Source: Pseudomonadota bacterium
GTDB taxonomy: Bacteria > Desulfobacterota > Syntrophia > Syntrophales > UBA5619
Reading direction: 5' to 3'
Length of the DNA: 6,686 nucleotides
NCBI GenBank assembly: GCA_018896355.1
Contig: JAHIMW010000251.1
Span: 1-6,686, forward strand
Part shown: positions 1-4,987 of the stretch, piece after piece
How the letters are laid out: each line of letters starts with the position of its first letter
Position numbering within the stretch: position 1 is the first letter of the stretch
The notes under the pieces: generated by a model
What the model saw: only the letters and a program-made list of their open reading frames with translations
Databases searched by the model: none
What the model was told of the DNA's origin: nothing
Made by a program: the position numbers and the translations under genes

Positions 1-3
1 GAG

Positions 4-135
4 CTTTGCACAACATCTGTTTTTGTCTTTGCGAGGAGGCAACAGCCGACGAAGCAATCTCATAAGTCACCATGATCAGAGAGATTGCCACGGCGCATAA
101 GCGCCTCGCAATGACGGGATGTGGGTTGTGCAAAG
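4..135. repeat. Palindromic MITE-like dispersed repeat
   Basis: Nested inverted repeats are visible. An outer perfect 11-bp pair is CTTTGCACAAC (4-14) and GTTGTGCAAAG (125-135). A middle pair is GTCTTTGCGAGG (25-36) and CCTCGCAATGAC (104-115), with one mismatch. An inner 8-bp pair is GCAATCTC (54-61) and GAGATTGC (81-88). The core resembles the common intergenic repeat of many Gram-negative genomes, in which TTGCGAGG..GAAGCAATCTC faces GAGATTGC..CCTCGCAATGA. No transposase is encoded, so it would be a non-autonomous element. The left edge may extend beyond the window. Confidence 0.75.
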
Positions 136-411
136 GTCTCAATATATGTCAGGGGGAAATTTTCTCTGAAATTCAATTCCTCTTGCTGATTTGTGGTGAA
201 ATGTTGCATGGAAGTGCAAAATTAGAAAAACACTATTTGAAGAAACTTATTATGGGGGGGCAACGTCCACAACCGCTTATTCTTATGTCTTGGTTCCGTC
301 AGTCTTGCCATCGAAAGAAAGACGGCTGTTTACATTATCGCATGGCGGGTTTAAAAATGTTCATGTAAGAATAGTACAGGTTAACGAAAACCAACATATT
401 CAAACCCCTTC
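136..411. other. AT-rich non-coding stretch upstream of the abiE operon
   Basis: I see no convincing gene here. An open frame that starts inside the palindromic repeat runs to 368, but it has no ribosome binding site and no recognisable protein features. The stretch is clearly AT-richer than the following operon. It holds the first of two copies of GTTTAAAAATGT (349-360); the second copy (421-432) lies in the candidate promoter of the operon. Confidence 0.6.
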
Positions 412-443
412 TTGACAATAGTTTAAAAATGTGGCTTTATGAT
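412..443 (+). promoter_or_regulatory. Candidate sigma-70 promoter of the abiE operon
   Basis: A perfect -35 box, TTGACA, lies at 412-417. The best -10 matches are TATGAT at 438-443 (spacing 20, longer than usual) or the poorer CTTTAT at 435-440 (spacing 17). The spacer contains the second copy of the 12-bp direct repeat GTTTAAAAATGT, a possible operator. If TATGAT is the true -10 box, transcription would begin at about 450 and the mRNA would be leaderless or nearly so, which fits the absence of a Shine-Dalgarno sequence before the start codon. Confidence 0.45.
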
Positions 444-1227
444 AACCATGGGTACTGAAAATAAGACAAAAATTAACCGCCTCATAGACCAGTGGACGAC
501 CGGCGCCACCAGCGCCACTTCCTCCCTCGTTGCTTCCGGCTTCAGTCGTGATTTGCTCGTCAAATACAAAAACAGCGGCTGGCTGGAATCATTTGGCCGG
601 GGCGCCTACATACGCTCCGGGGACAGGGTGGACTGGCCGGGCGCCCTTTATACGCTCCAGACGCAATTGGGGCTCCCCGTTCATGCAGGTGGGAAGACGG
701 CCCTGGAGCGGAAAGGTTATGCACACTATCTGCCGGCGAGTCAAAAGCGGGTCTTTTTGTACGGTCCACGGGGTCTTGCCCTACCGGCCTGGTTCAAGGG
801 GGATCGTTTCGGTGTCGAGTTTGTCGTGACGCGGACGAATCTCTTTCCCGCCGATCTCCGGGAGGGATTCACCGAACTCAAGGAGAAGGACTTTTCCGTC
901 CGGATATCAGCGCCGGAGCGGGCGATGCTGGAGATGCTCCACCTGGTGCCCCGGAAGGTCGGATTCGACGAGGCCCGGCTGGTCATGGGAAATCTGGCCA
1001 CGCTTCGGCCGGAGGTGGTGCAGGGATTGCTGGAGGCCTGCCGTTCGGTCAAGGTGAAAAGGCTCTTCCTTTACATGGCCGAGAACCAGGAACTCCCCTG
1101 GCTGGCTAAACTGGATCTATCGAAGGTCGATCTCGGGAAGGGCAAGCGGATGGTCGTCCCGAAGGGCCGGTACGACGCAAAATACCGGATCACCGTACCT
1201 CTGGATCGCGAAGGAGGTACCACGTGA
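439..1227 (+). CDS. AbiEi-type antitoxin / transcriptional repressor of a type IV toxin-antitoxin system
   Basis: The 262-residue product resembles the AbiEi antitoxin family. In such systems AbiEi represses its own operon through an N-terminal winged helix, while the C-terminal domain counteracts the toxin. Visible here are the N-terminal helical/winged-helix segment (about residues 10-60, with ...ATSSLVASGFSRDLLVKYKNSGW) and the family-typical GRGAYIRSGDRVDWPGALYTLQ stretch. They are followed by GGKTALERKGYAHYL and by ISAPERAMLEML of the antitoxin domain. The length is normal. Start choice is uncertain: ATG 439 or ATG 448 (which gives MGTENKTKIN), neither with a Shine-Dalgarno sequence. Homologues as I recall them begin close to KINRLI, which favours 448. 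The stop codon overlaps the start of the toxin gene (GTGA), so the two are translationally coupled. The gene is much more GC-rich than its flanks, suggesting horizontal acquisition. Confidence 0.85.
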   Translation: MITMGTENKTKINRLIDQWTTGATSATSSLVASGFSRDLLVKYKNSGWLESFGRGAYIRSGDRVDWPGALYTLQTQLGLPVHAGGKTALERKGYAHYLPASQKRVFLYGPRGLALPAWFKGDRFGVEFVVTRTNLFPADLREGFTELKEKDFSVRISAPERAMLEMLHLVPRKVGFDEARLVMGNLATLRPEVVQGLLEACRSVKVKRLFLYMAENQELPWLAKLDLSKVDLGKGKRMVVPKGRYDAKYRITVPLDREGGTT

Positions 1228-1799
1228 TCGAGAGCGTCTATTTCCGACAAGCCGAACTGCTCCTGCGGGTTTTGCCTCTGGTAGATCGGGAGGCCGTCTT
1301 CGCCTTGAAGGGCGGGACGGCCATCAATTTCTTCGTCAGGGATCTGCCGCGCATCTCCGTCGATATCGATCTCGTCTATCTTCCAGTTGGTGAGCGCGAC
1401 TTTTCTCTCCGCGAACTCAGCGCCGCCCTGCGAAAGGCCTTTATCGTTTACCTGATCAGCAGTGACCGGCCGATGGTAGAGCTTCTCAATCCGGGACTCT
1501 CCGATATCCGGTCGGTCTTCGAGACCGAATTCAGGGACAAGGCTGAGGAAGAGGTGACCTGCGAGGAGCTTGAAGAAACGAGAAAAGAGCTGGTGGCCAA
1601 GATCGCGAGCGACCTGACTCTTCCGGAGCGGCAATTCATCTTGTCGGTCAAGGAAGGGAAGCCGCAATGGGACCTGATCGGCCTGGAAGGCGTTCAAAGC
1701 CTGCCTGCCGTCCAATGGAAGCTCCTGAATATCGGTCGCATGGCTCCGGCCAAGCATCAACAGGCCGTCCGTAAATTGAGGGACTACCTGGGCGTATGA
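1224..1799 (+). CDS. AbiEii-type nucleotidyltransferase toxin, internally deleted (probably inactive)
   Basis: The start is GTG 1224, overlapping the antitoxin stop, with a strong AAGGAGGT at 1211-1218. The N-terminal 70 residues carry the nucleotidyltransferase signature of AbiEii toxins: KGGTAINFF (Gly30-Gly31-Thr32) and RISVDIDLVY (Asp47 and Asp49, metal-binding pair). From about residue 73 the sequence jumps to the family's C-terminal region: FIVYLISSDRPMVELL, LPERQFILSVKEGKPQW and LPAVQWKLLNI. As I recall the family, proteins are about 280-310 residues. The missing roughly 110 residues would hold the K(I/V)EVN strand and the ELYG.K..AA.DRQHPRDLFD helix, both of the catalytic core. At 191 residues this looks like a clean in-frame deletion with a preserved C-terminus rather than a frameshift. 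The antitoxin would remain as a repressor. A genuine short variant cannot be excluded. Confidence 0.8.
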   Translation: MIESVYFRQAELLLRVLPLVDREAVFALKGGTAINFFVRDLPRISVDIDLVYLPVGERDFSLRELSAALRKAFIVYLISSDRPMVELLNPGLSDIRSVFETEFRDKAEEEVTCEELEETRKELVAKIASDLTLPERQFILSVKEGKPQWDLIGLEGVQSLPAVQWKLLNIGRMAPAKHQQAVRKLRDYLGV

Positions 1800-1812
1800 C
1801 AAAATTGTAAAA

Positions 1813-1842
1813 TGGCGGAAGTGCATGGGAATCGAACCCACC
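1813..1842 (-). tRNA. 3' fragment of a selenocysteine tRNA gene (selC), likely attachment-site remnant
   Basis: On the minus strand the sequence has a T arm (GTGGG-TTCGATT-CCCAT), then GCACTTCC, then G and CCA. After a 5-bp T stem, eight bases remain for the 3' side of the acceptor stem, the arrangement peculiar to bacterial tRNA-Sec (8-bp acceptor, 5' GGAAGTGC). Upstream on the minus strand (from 1843 rightwards) the sequence becomes AT-rich, with no variable arm, anticodon arm or D arm, so only about the last 30 nt are present. A tRNA 3' end with encoded CCA and no gene body is the classic duplicate left by a tyrosine-recombinase element. It cannot be a functional tRNA. Confidence 0.72.
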
Positions 1843-2028
1843 TGAGAAAATTATTTTATATGTAAATTCAATAGCCTATGTGTGCGGAAAAGGTTAAGGT
1901 TAAAGATGGGTTAAAGACTCCGTCTTTGCCATATCTTTATATGTTTCAGGAAAAGTGGGGTATTGACAACACCTACAAACAAACGTTCTCAGACGACGAA
2001 AATTCTAAGGATTAACGTTTGAAGTGGA
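1843..2028. other. Non-coding stretch between selC fragment and attC-like site
   Basis: No recognisable gene lies here. A perfect small hairpin, AAAGAC-TCC-GTCTTT, occurs at 1913-1927 without a following T run, and GGTTAA occurs in near-tandem at 1892-1897 and 1898-1903. A 45-codon open frame (1878-2015) lacks a ribosome binding site and similarity I recognise. Confidence 0.5.
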
Positions 2029-2103
2029 GTATTACGCCCTGCACAACCGGCTGGCAAAGGAGCGCAGCGGAATTGCCAGTCCGAGCTGATGCGATTGTTA
2101 GCT
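2029..2103 (-). other. attC-like integron recombination site (degenerate R' box)
   Basis: Read on the minus strand the order is as follows. R'' is AGCTAAC (2103-2097), then a 4-nt spacer. Next come L'' GCATCAGC with the stem to CTGGCAA (2092-2073), a 15-nt loop and the return arm TTGCCAG CCGGTTGTGC (2057-2041). A 5-nt spacer and R' GTAATAC (2035-2029) follow. The arms pair over 16 bp with one mismatch and three bulged bases (opposite plus-strand A2089, A2084 and T2080), all on the L'' arm, as are the extrahelical bases of attC sites. L'' is one base longer than L' GTTGTGC, also as in attC. The 75-bp length is typical. R' departs from GTTRRRY at two positions, so the junction is either decayed or a secondary insertion site. 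Confidence 0.5.
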
Positions 2104-3429
2104 GCTCAACAATCATTAATGTTCCAAGATATGGGTCGTTAATGAATAAACGCAAATTGCTTTTCGTAGAACTCTCTGGCAACAGCCTGTTTTTCAGCTA
2201 CATAGGGAAAAATCTCGTTGTAATTCTCAAAAAGGAGATTAACTATTTTGGCATCCAAAAGGCTACGATCAGAAAACTGTTTAATAATCTGAACAATCCC
2301 CTCTTTGGACATGCCTTTTCTATACGGTCGGTCTTCAGCAAGTGCGGTAAATATATCCGCGACCATCAGTATTCGTGCTCCGGTACTTAGCTCGGCGGCT
2401 GCGCAATGAAAGGGATATCCGGAACCGTCAAGTCTTTCATGGTGATAAGCAGCCCATTGCGCAATTTGGTTAAGTCCCCCAATAGTATCAATCACAGAAT
2501 AAGTATAATACGTGTGCGATTTCATAACGGACATCTCTTCTTTTGTAAGGCCTCCAGGTTTATCCAGAATGCTGTTGGGAATTGCCAATTTCCCTATATC
2601 ATGCAGATTGCCTGCAACTTCCATAAGCCCTATTTCTGTGTCAGTAAGTCCAAAAATTCTTGCCAGCATGGATGCAGATGCAGCAACACCAGAAGAATGA
2701 GTTGAAGTAAAACGGGACCGGAAATCAATTATATTTCGAAAAAGCTCGGATATTATAGAGATATCCGAAAAGTCTATTTCTATTTTTCCGAAAGGACCTT
2801 CTTTAAGCAGAAGAGAATGCAATCGGTGGGAAACAAGATCCAGCCAGAATTCTTCGCTATGAGATACCGTGATGAAAAGATCCACAACTTGAGGATGTAT
2901 TGAAGAGCCTGACGATGATTTTATTTTTGAGATAATATCTTCGTGTTGATGAAGAATGTAATGATCACGATTTATTGCGCGTTCGAGATAATCGGCAAGA
3001 AACAACAACTGCGACGCAAGAACAACGGGAATTTCAATTGACTCTCCCCAGTGCTGCCACTCTTTGTGGTGAAATCTGATGATTTTAGCCGAGTCCTTTA
3101 GCCAAGGTAGGTTATTGAGCAAAAGTTCACCACGAATGCAATGTTCTTCGGGATTTCCGACTTCAGAATTCCGAATGAAGATTTTTTCTTCCAATGAAAA
3201 AGCACCGATATCATGAAGAAGTGCTGCTATAAAATTTTTTTCCAATCTTTCATTTGGGAGACCTGCGGCTTTCCCCATTTCCCACACAACAAAGGCTGTC
3301 CTTTGTTGATGCTGTATCAAAAAAGGACTGGCCAAATCCATGGCGTCGGAAAGTGAAAGAACCAGATTCCCTAAATTAACGGTAATATTTCGCTGCATAT
3401 CATTCTCCTGAAAAGATTTTTCCAGCTAA
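2035..3429 (-). mobile_element. Putative orphan integron gene cassette carrying the HD-GYP gene
   Basis: The boundaries are inferred. A cassette begins at the TTRRRY of G^TTRRRY and ends at the G of its attC R' box. Here GTTAGCT (minus strand, 3430-3424) lies 25 bases before the HD-GYP start codon. The attC-like site begins 35 bases after the stop codon, and its R'' (AGCTAAC) is the exact complement of that upstream box. This is the relation expected because the first bases of a cassette complete R' in its circular form. One gene, short flanks, no internal promoter evident and the gene reading towards attC are all cassette traits. No integrase gene or second attC is in the window. Confidence 0.42.
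2139..3398 (-). CDS. Tandem HD-domain / HD-GYP protein, probable cyclic-di-GMP phosphodiesterase
   Basis: The 419-residue protein has no signal peptide or membrane segment and is likely cytoplasmic. The C-terminal half is a classical HD-GYP domain. It shows His234, HDIGK (His266-Asp267), MKSH (His295) and YHHERLDGSGYP (His319-His320 and the GYP motif at 327-329). Asp348 in VADIF and DRPYRKG complete it. HD-GYP enzymes hydrolyse c-di-GMP using a di- or tri-metal centre. The N-terminal half is a second HD fold with the same ligand order: His30, HD at 62-63, His86, FHH at 110-111 and Asp136 in LADYLE. It has no GYP, so its substrate may differ. No GGDEF, receiver or PAS sensor domain is present. 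The start is supported by AGGAGA about 6 bases upstream. The gene stands alone on its strand and seems to be framed by integron cassette boundaries. Confidence 0.88.
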   Translation of the reverse strand: MQRNITVNLGNLVLSLSDAMDLASPFLIQHQQRTAFVVWEMGKAAGLPNERLEKNFIAALLHDIGAFSLEEKIFIRNSEVGNPEEHCIRGELLLNNLPWLKDSAKIIRFHHKEWQHWGESIEIPVVLASQLLFLADYLERAINRDHYILHQHEDIISKIKSSSGSSIHPQVVDLFITVSHSEEFWLDLVSHRLHSLLLKEGPFGKIEIDFSDISIISELFRNIIDFRSRFTSTHSSGVAASASMLARIFGLTDTEIGLMEVAGNLHDIGKLAIPNSILDKPGGLTKEEMSVMKSHTYYTYSVIDTIGGLNQIAQWAAYHHERLDGSGYPFHCAAAELSTGARILMVADIFTALAEDRPYRKGMSKEGIVQIIKQFSDRSLLDAKIVNLLFENYNEIFPYVAEKQAVAREFYEKQFAFIH

Positions 3430-3430
3430 C

Positions 3431-3754
3431 ATTTTTCACGTATCGTTATAAAAACCTCTGCAACCTCCTAATCTTTAATAAAAACCCCCGCTCTTTGTGA
3501 GAATCGGTGTGTTGTCAGCCGGACCATACTTTCCTGCAATATGGGTTATACGGAATAGAATTTATTCAACGGTCTTTCATAAGTGTAAATCCACTATCAC
3601 GATTTACATTCGAAATCTACTATATCACCGAATATTTTCAACCTACTGACTACAGGAAGCAGTGCTCGCCCTCGCTCAACCGAAAAATCACCCTCCCCAA
3701 AATCAACCTTTCAACCCGAAAGCAACGGCCCTAGGTTATTGAATCTGGTACAGC
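3431..3754. other. Non-coding stretch upstream of the HD-GYP gene
   Basis: No supported gene is seen on either strand. The stretch holds two copies of ATAAAAACC exactly 30 bp apart (3448-3456 and 3478-3486). It also holds a perfect inverted repeat TGTAAATC / GATTTACA (3584-3591 and 3601-3608, 9-nt loop). TCAACC occurs four times in a pyrimidine-rich run (3638, 3676, 3703 and 3711). A 75-codon open frame at 3507-3734 has no ribosome binding site and looks random. Confidence 0.5.
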
Positions 3755-3779
3755 TTAACACCCCCGGGTCAGGTGTCAA
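3755..3779. repeat. Inverted repeat TTAACACC / GGTGTCAA
   Basis: The arms at 3755-3762 and 3772-3779 pair with one mismatch around a 9-nt centre containing CCCGGG. It is not followed by a T run on either strand, so it is not a standard intrinsic terminator. It may be an operator or a cruciform-forming site between the two divergent transcription units. Confidence 0.4.
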
Positions 3780-3792
3780 TAAAAAAACGTCT

Positions 3793-3825
3793 TGACAACA
3801 GAATTACGGCTGGGAGGCGTTGTCA
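3793..3825. repeat. Inverted repeat TGACAAC / GTTGTCA
   Basis: Perfect 7-bp arms lie at 3793-3799 and 3819-3825, separated by 19 nt. The left arm overlaps a TTGACA box (3792-3797), but no -10 box lies at the correct distance. The pair sits about 35 bp upstream of the sigma-28-like -35 element, a position suitable for an activator or repressor site. Function is unknown. Confidence 0.35.
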
Positions 3826-3860
3826 CAGCGGTAATACGGAAGTACCATCAATAGACAGAT

Positions 3861-3888
3861 TAAAGATCTTTCGGTGTTTTGCCGATAA
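3861..3888 (+). promoter_or_regulatory. Sigma-28 (FliA)-type promoter
   Basis: TAAA (3861-3864) is followed after 16 nt by GCCGATAA (3881-3888), a complete match to the -10 element of flagellar sigma-28 promoters (TAAA-N15-GCCGATAA). Spacing is one base longer than the optimum. Transcription would start around 3893-3896, immediately before the AAAGGAGG ribosome binding site (3896-3903) of the small gene at 3911, giving a very short leader. The exact 8-base match in the correct place before a strong ribosome binding site makes chance unlikely. The same bases can form an imperfect hairpin (3866-3891). Confidence 0.6.
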
Positions 3889-3910
3889 GATATCCAAAGG
3901 AGGCAAATAG

Positions 3911-4156
3911 ATGAAAACCTGTGTAACCTTTCCAGTGACGGTAAACTCTCCGAGAGCGATCAGACAACCCAAAGCAGTCGGGTATAGATGGTCATCGAAA
4001 CGAAGCCGGCTCAGGAGTTTTCAGCAGTTCATCGAATCGACCGATTGGGAACAGCGATATCTTTGCAATCACTGGATTGACAAAATGTGCCTTGGTGGCA
4101 TTGTCGTTTCCGCTCTTTATTTTACGACCATTCTGGTATCATCCCTTCTGAAATAG
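3911..4156 (+). CDS. Small tail-anchored membrane protein of unknown function
   Basis: The 81-residue product is not a family I recognise. Its first half is strongly basic (KAVGYRWSSKRSRLRSFQQF, residues 21-40). The last 22 residues (about 60-80, CLGGIVVSALYFTTILVSSLL) form one hydrophobic span ending in Lys81. This predicts a single membrane anchor with the basic N-terminal part in the cytoplasm, by the positive-inside rule. Evidence that it is a gene: a strong Shine-Dalgarno AAAGGAGG (3896-3903) with good spacing and a sigma-28-type promoter directly upstream. If that promoter is real, the protein belongs to the motility regulon. The radical SAM gene begins 40 bases downstream on the same strand and could be co-transcribed. 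An alternative is a fortuitous ORF behind a promoter remnant. Confidence 0.6.
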   Translation: MKTCVTFPVTVNSPRAIRQPKAVGYRWSSKRSRLRSFQQFIESTDWEQRYLCNHWIDKMCLGGIVVSALYFTTILVSSLLK

Positions 4157-4196
4157 ATCTTTCGGAATCCATAATCAAAGGGGCCGCCAAAAAAGA

Positions 4197-4940
4197 ATGA
4201 TAGTCCAAGAAATTATCGCAAAATCTGTCCTTTCCAAATCACAGATCTACGACTACGCGATTAATCCTTATGTGGGGTGCAGCCATTCCTGCAGGTATTG
4301 TTATGCGGCATTTATGAGGAGGTTTACGGGCCACAAGGAAAAATGGGGCGAGTTCGTTGACGTCAAGATCAACGCACCGGAGCTTCTGGCCAAGGAAATT
4401 AAGAGAAAACAACTGGGTAGGGTCTGGGTCAGTGGTGTCTGTGATCCGTATCAGGTGGTGGAAAAAAGGTACGAGCTTACCCGAAAATGCCTTGAGATCC
4501 TGGTGAAAAATCAATGGCCCGTGACCATTCAGACAAAGTCATCTCTGGTCTTGCGGGATATTGAGATCCTGGAGAAATTCAAAGATATAGAAGTCGGATT
4601 TTCCATCACCACTGCGGATGAAAAAATCAGGAAGCTCTTTGAGCCTGGAGCCTCTCCGATCAAAGAAAGGATTCATGCCCTGGATGTCCTTCATTCAAAA
4701 GGGATTCAGACTTTTGCCATGATAGCCCCCATCCTTCCTGGAGCAGAGGGATTGATCGAAGAGCTTGCGGAGAAGGTTGATCACATCCTGATCGATAGGG
4801 TCAATTATTTCTATGCAAACCGGATCTACACGGAAAACAGGATGGATTGGGCCAAAGAAGATCCCTTTTTCATTGAGGGGGCCGAGGAGTTGAAAGAAGG
4901 ATTCAAGAAGCAAGGGATTCCTGTGCGGGTGCTGTTTTGA
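4197..4940 (+). CDS. Radical SAM protein of the SplB / COG1533 type
   Basis: The 247-residue protein carries the radical SAM [4Fe-4S] motif CX3CX2C (Cys28, Cys32, Cys35) in YVGCSHSCRYCYA, followed by FMRRFTGHKEKWGEFVDVKINAP. It then has VSGVCDPYQVVEKRYELTR, QTKSSLVLRD and GFSITTADEKIRKLFEPGASP. Together these are typical of proteins annotated as 'SPL family radical SAM protein' or 'DNA repair photolyase-like'. The family shares ancestry with spore photoproduct lyase, but members of this short type in non-spore-formers have no established substrate. It uses S-adenosylmethionine to generate a 5'-deoxyadenosyl radical. Length is about normal for the short subfamily. The start ATG has a moderate AAAGGGG 12 bases upstream. 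It may be co-transcribed with the small membrane protein before it and with the 81-residue protein after it (47-base gap). Confidence 0.88.
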   Translation: MIVQEIIAKSVLSKSQIYDYAINPYVGCSHSCRYCYAAFMRRFTGHKEKWGEFVDVKINAPELLAKEIKRKQLGRVWVSGVCDPYQVVEKRYELTRKCLEILVKNQWPVTIQTKSSLVLRDIEILEKFKDIEVGFSITTADEKIRKLFEPGASPIKERIHALDVLHSKGIQTFAMIAPILPGAEGLIEELAEKVDHILIDRVNYFYANRIYTENRMDWAKEDPFFIEGAEELKEGFKKQGIPVRVLF

Positions 4941-4987
4941 ATTATCGACCAGCACTTTATCCGGAAGTAATCCACAGGCCAATCTAA

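Noticed and set aside
72..368. 98-codon open frame on the plus strand
   Set aside because: It begins inside the palindromic repeat, has no ribosome binding site, and the protein has no recognisable pattern.
1071..1841. 256-codon open frame on the minus strand
   Set aside because: It is antisense to both abiE genes, whose sense products match known families, and its first codons lie in the tRNA-Sec fragment. It is explained by the GC-rich codon use of the operon.
1963..1968. TTGACA as a promoter for a rightward transcript
   Set aside because: No acceptable -10 box at 16-18 bases downstream and no gene to express on that strand.
1878..2015. 45-codon open frame on the plus strand
   Set aside because: No Shine-Dalgarno sequence, no family recognised, and it sits in a recombination-prone junction. 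It might be a remnant of a longer gene but cannot be supported.
2093..2114. Hairpin GATTGTT / AACAATC as terminator of the HD-GYP gene
   Set aside because: There is no T run on either side, and its left arm is better explained as the R'' side of the attC-like site.
2019..2390. 123-codon open frame on the plus strand
   Set aside because: Antisense to the HD-GYP gene and running through the attC-like site; no ribosome binding site and no recognisable protein features.
3638..3716. Four copies of TCAACC as a possible CRISPR or iteron array
   Set aside because: The copies are only six bases long, spacing is irregular (38, 27 and 8), and no replication or Cas gene is near. No CRISPR array is seen anywhere in the window.
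3507..3734. 75-codon open frame on the plus strand
   Set aside because: No ribosome binding site, low-quality amino acid pattern, and it spans the inverted repeat and the pyrimidine-rich run.
3866..3891. Hairpin in the leader of the small membrane protein as a riboswitch (for example a c-di-GMP type)
   Set aside because: It lacks the conserved c-di-GMP-I core as I know it, and it overlaps the sigma-28-like -10 element, so most of it would be upstream of the predicted transcript start.
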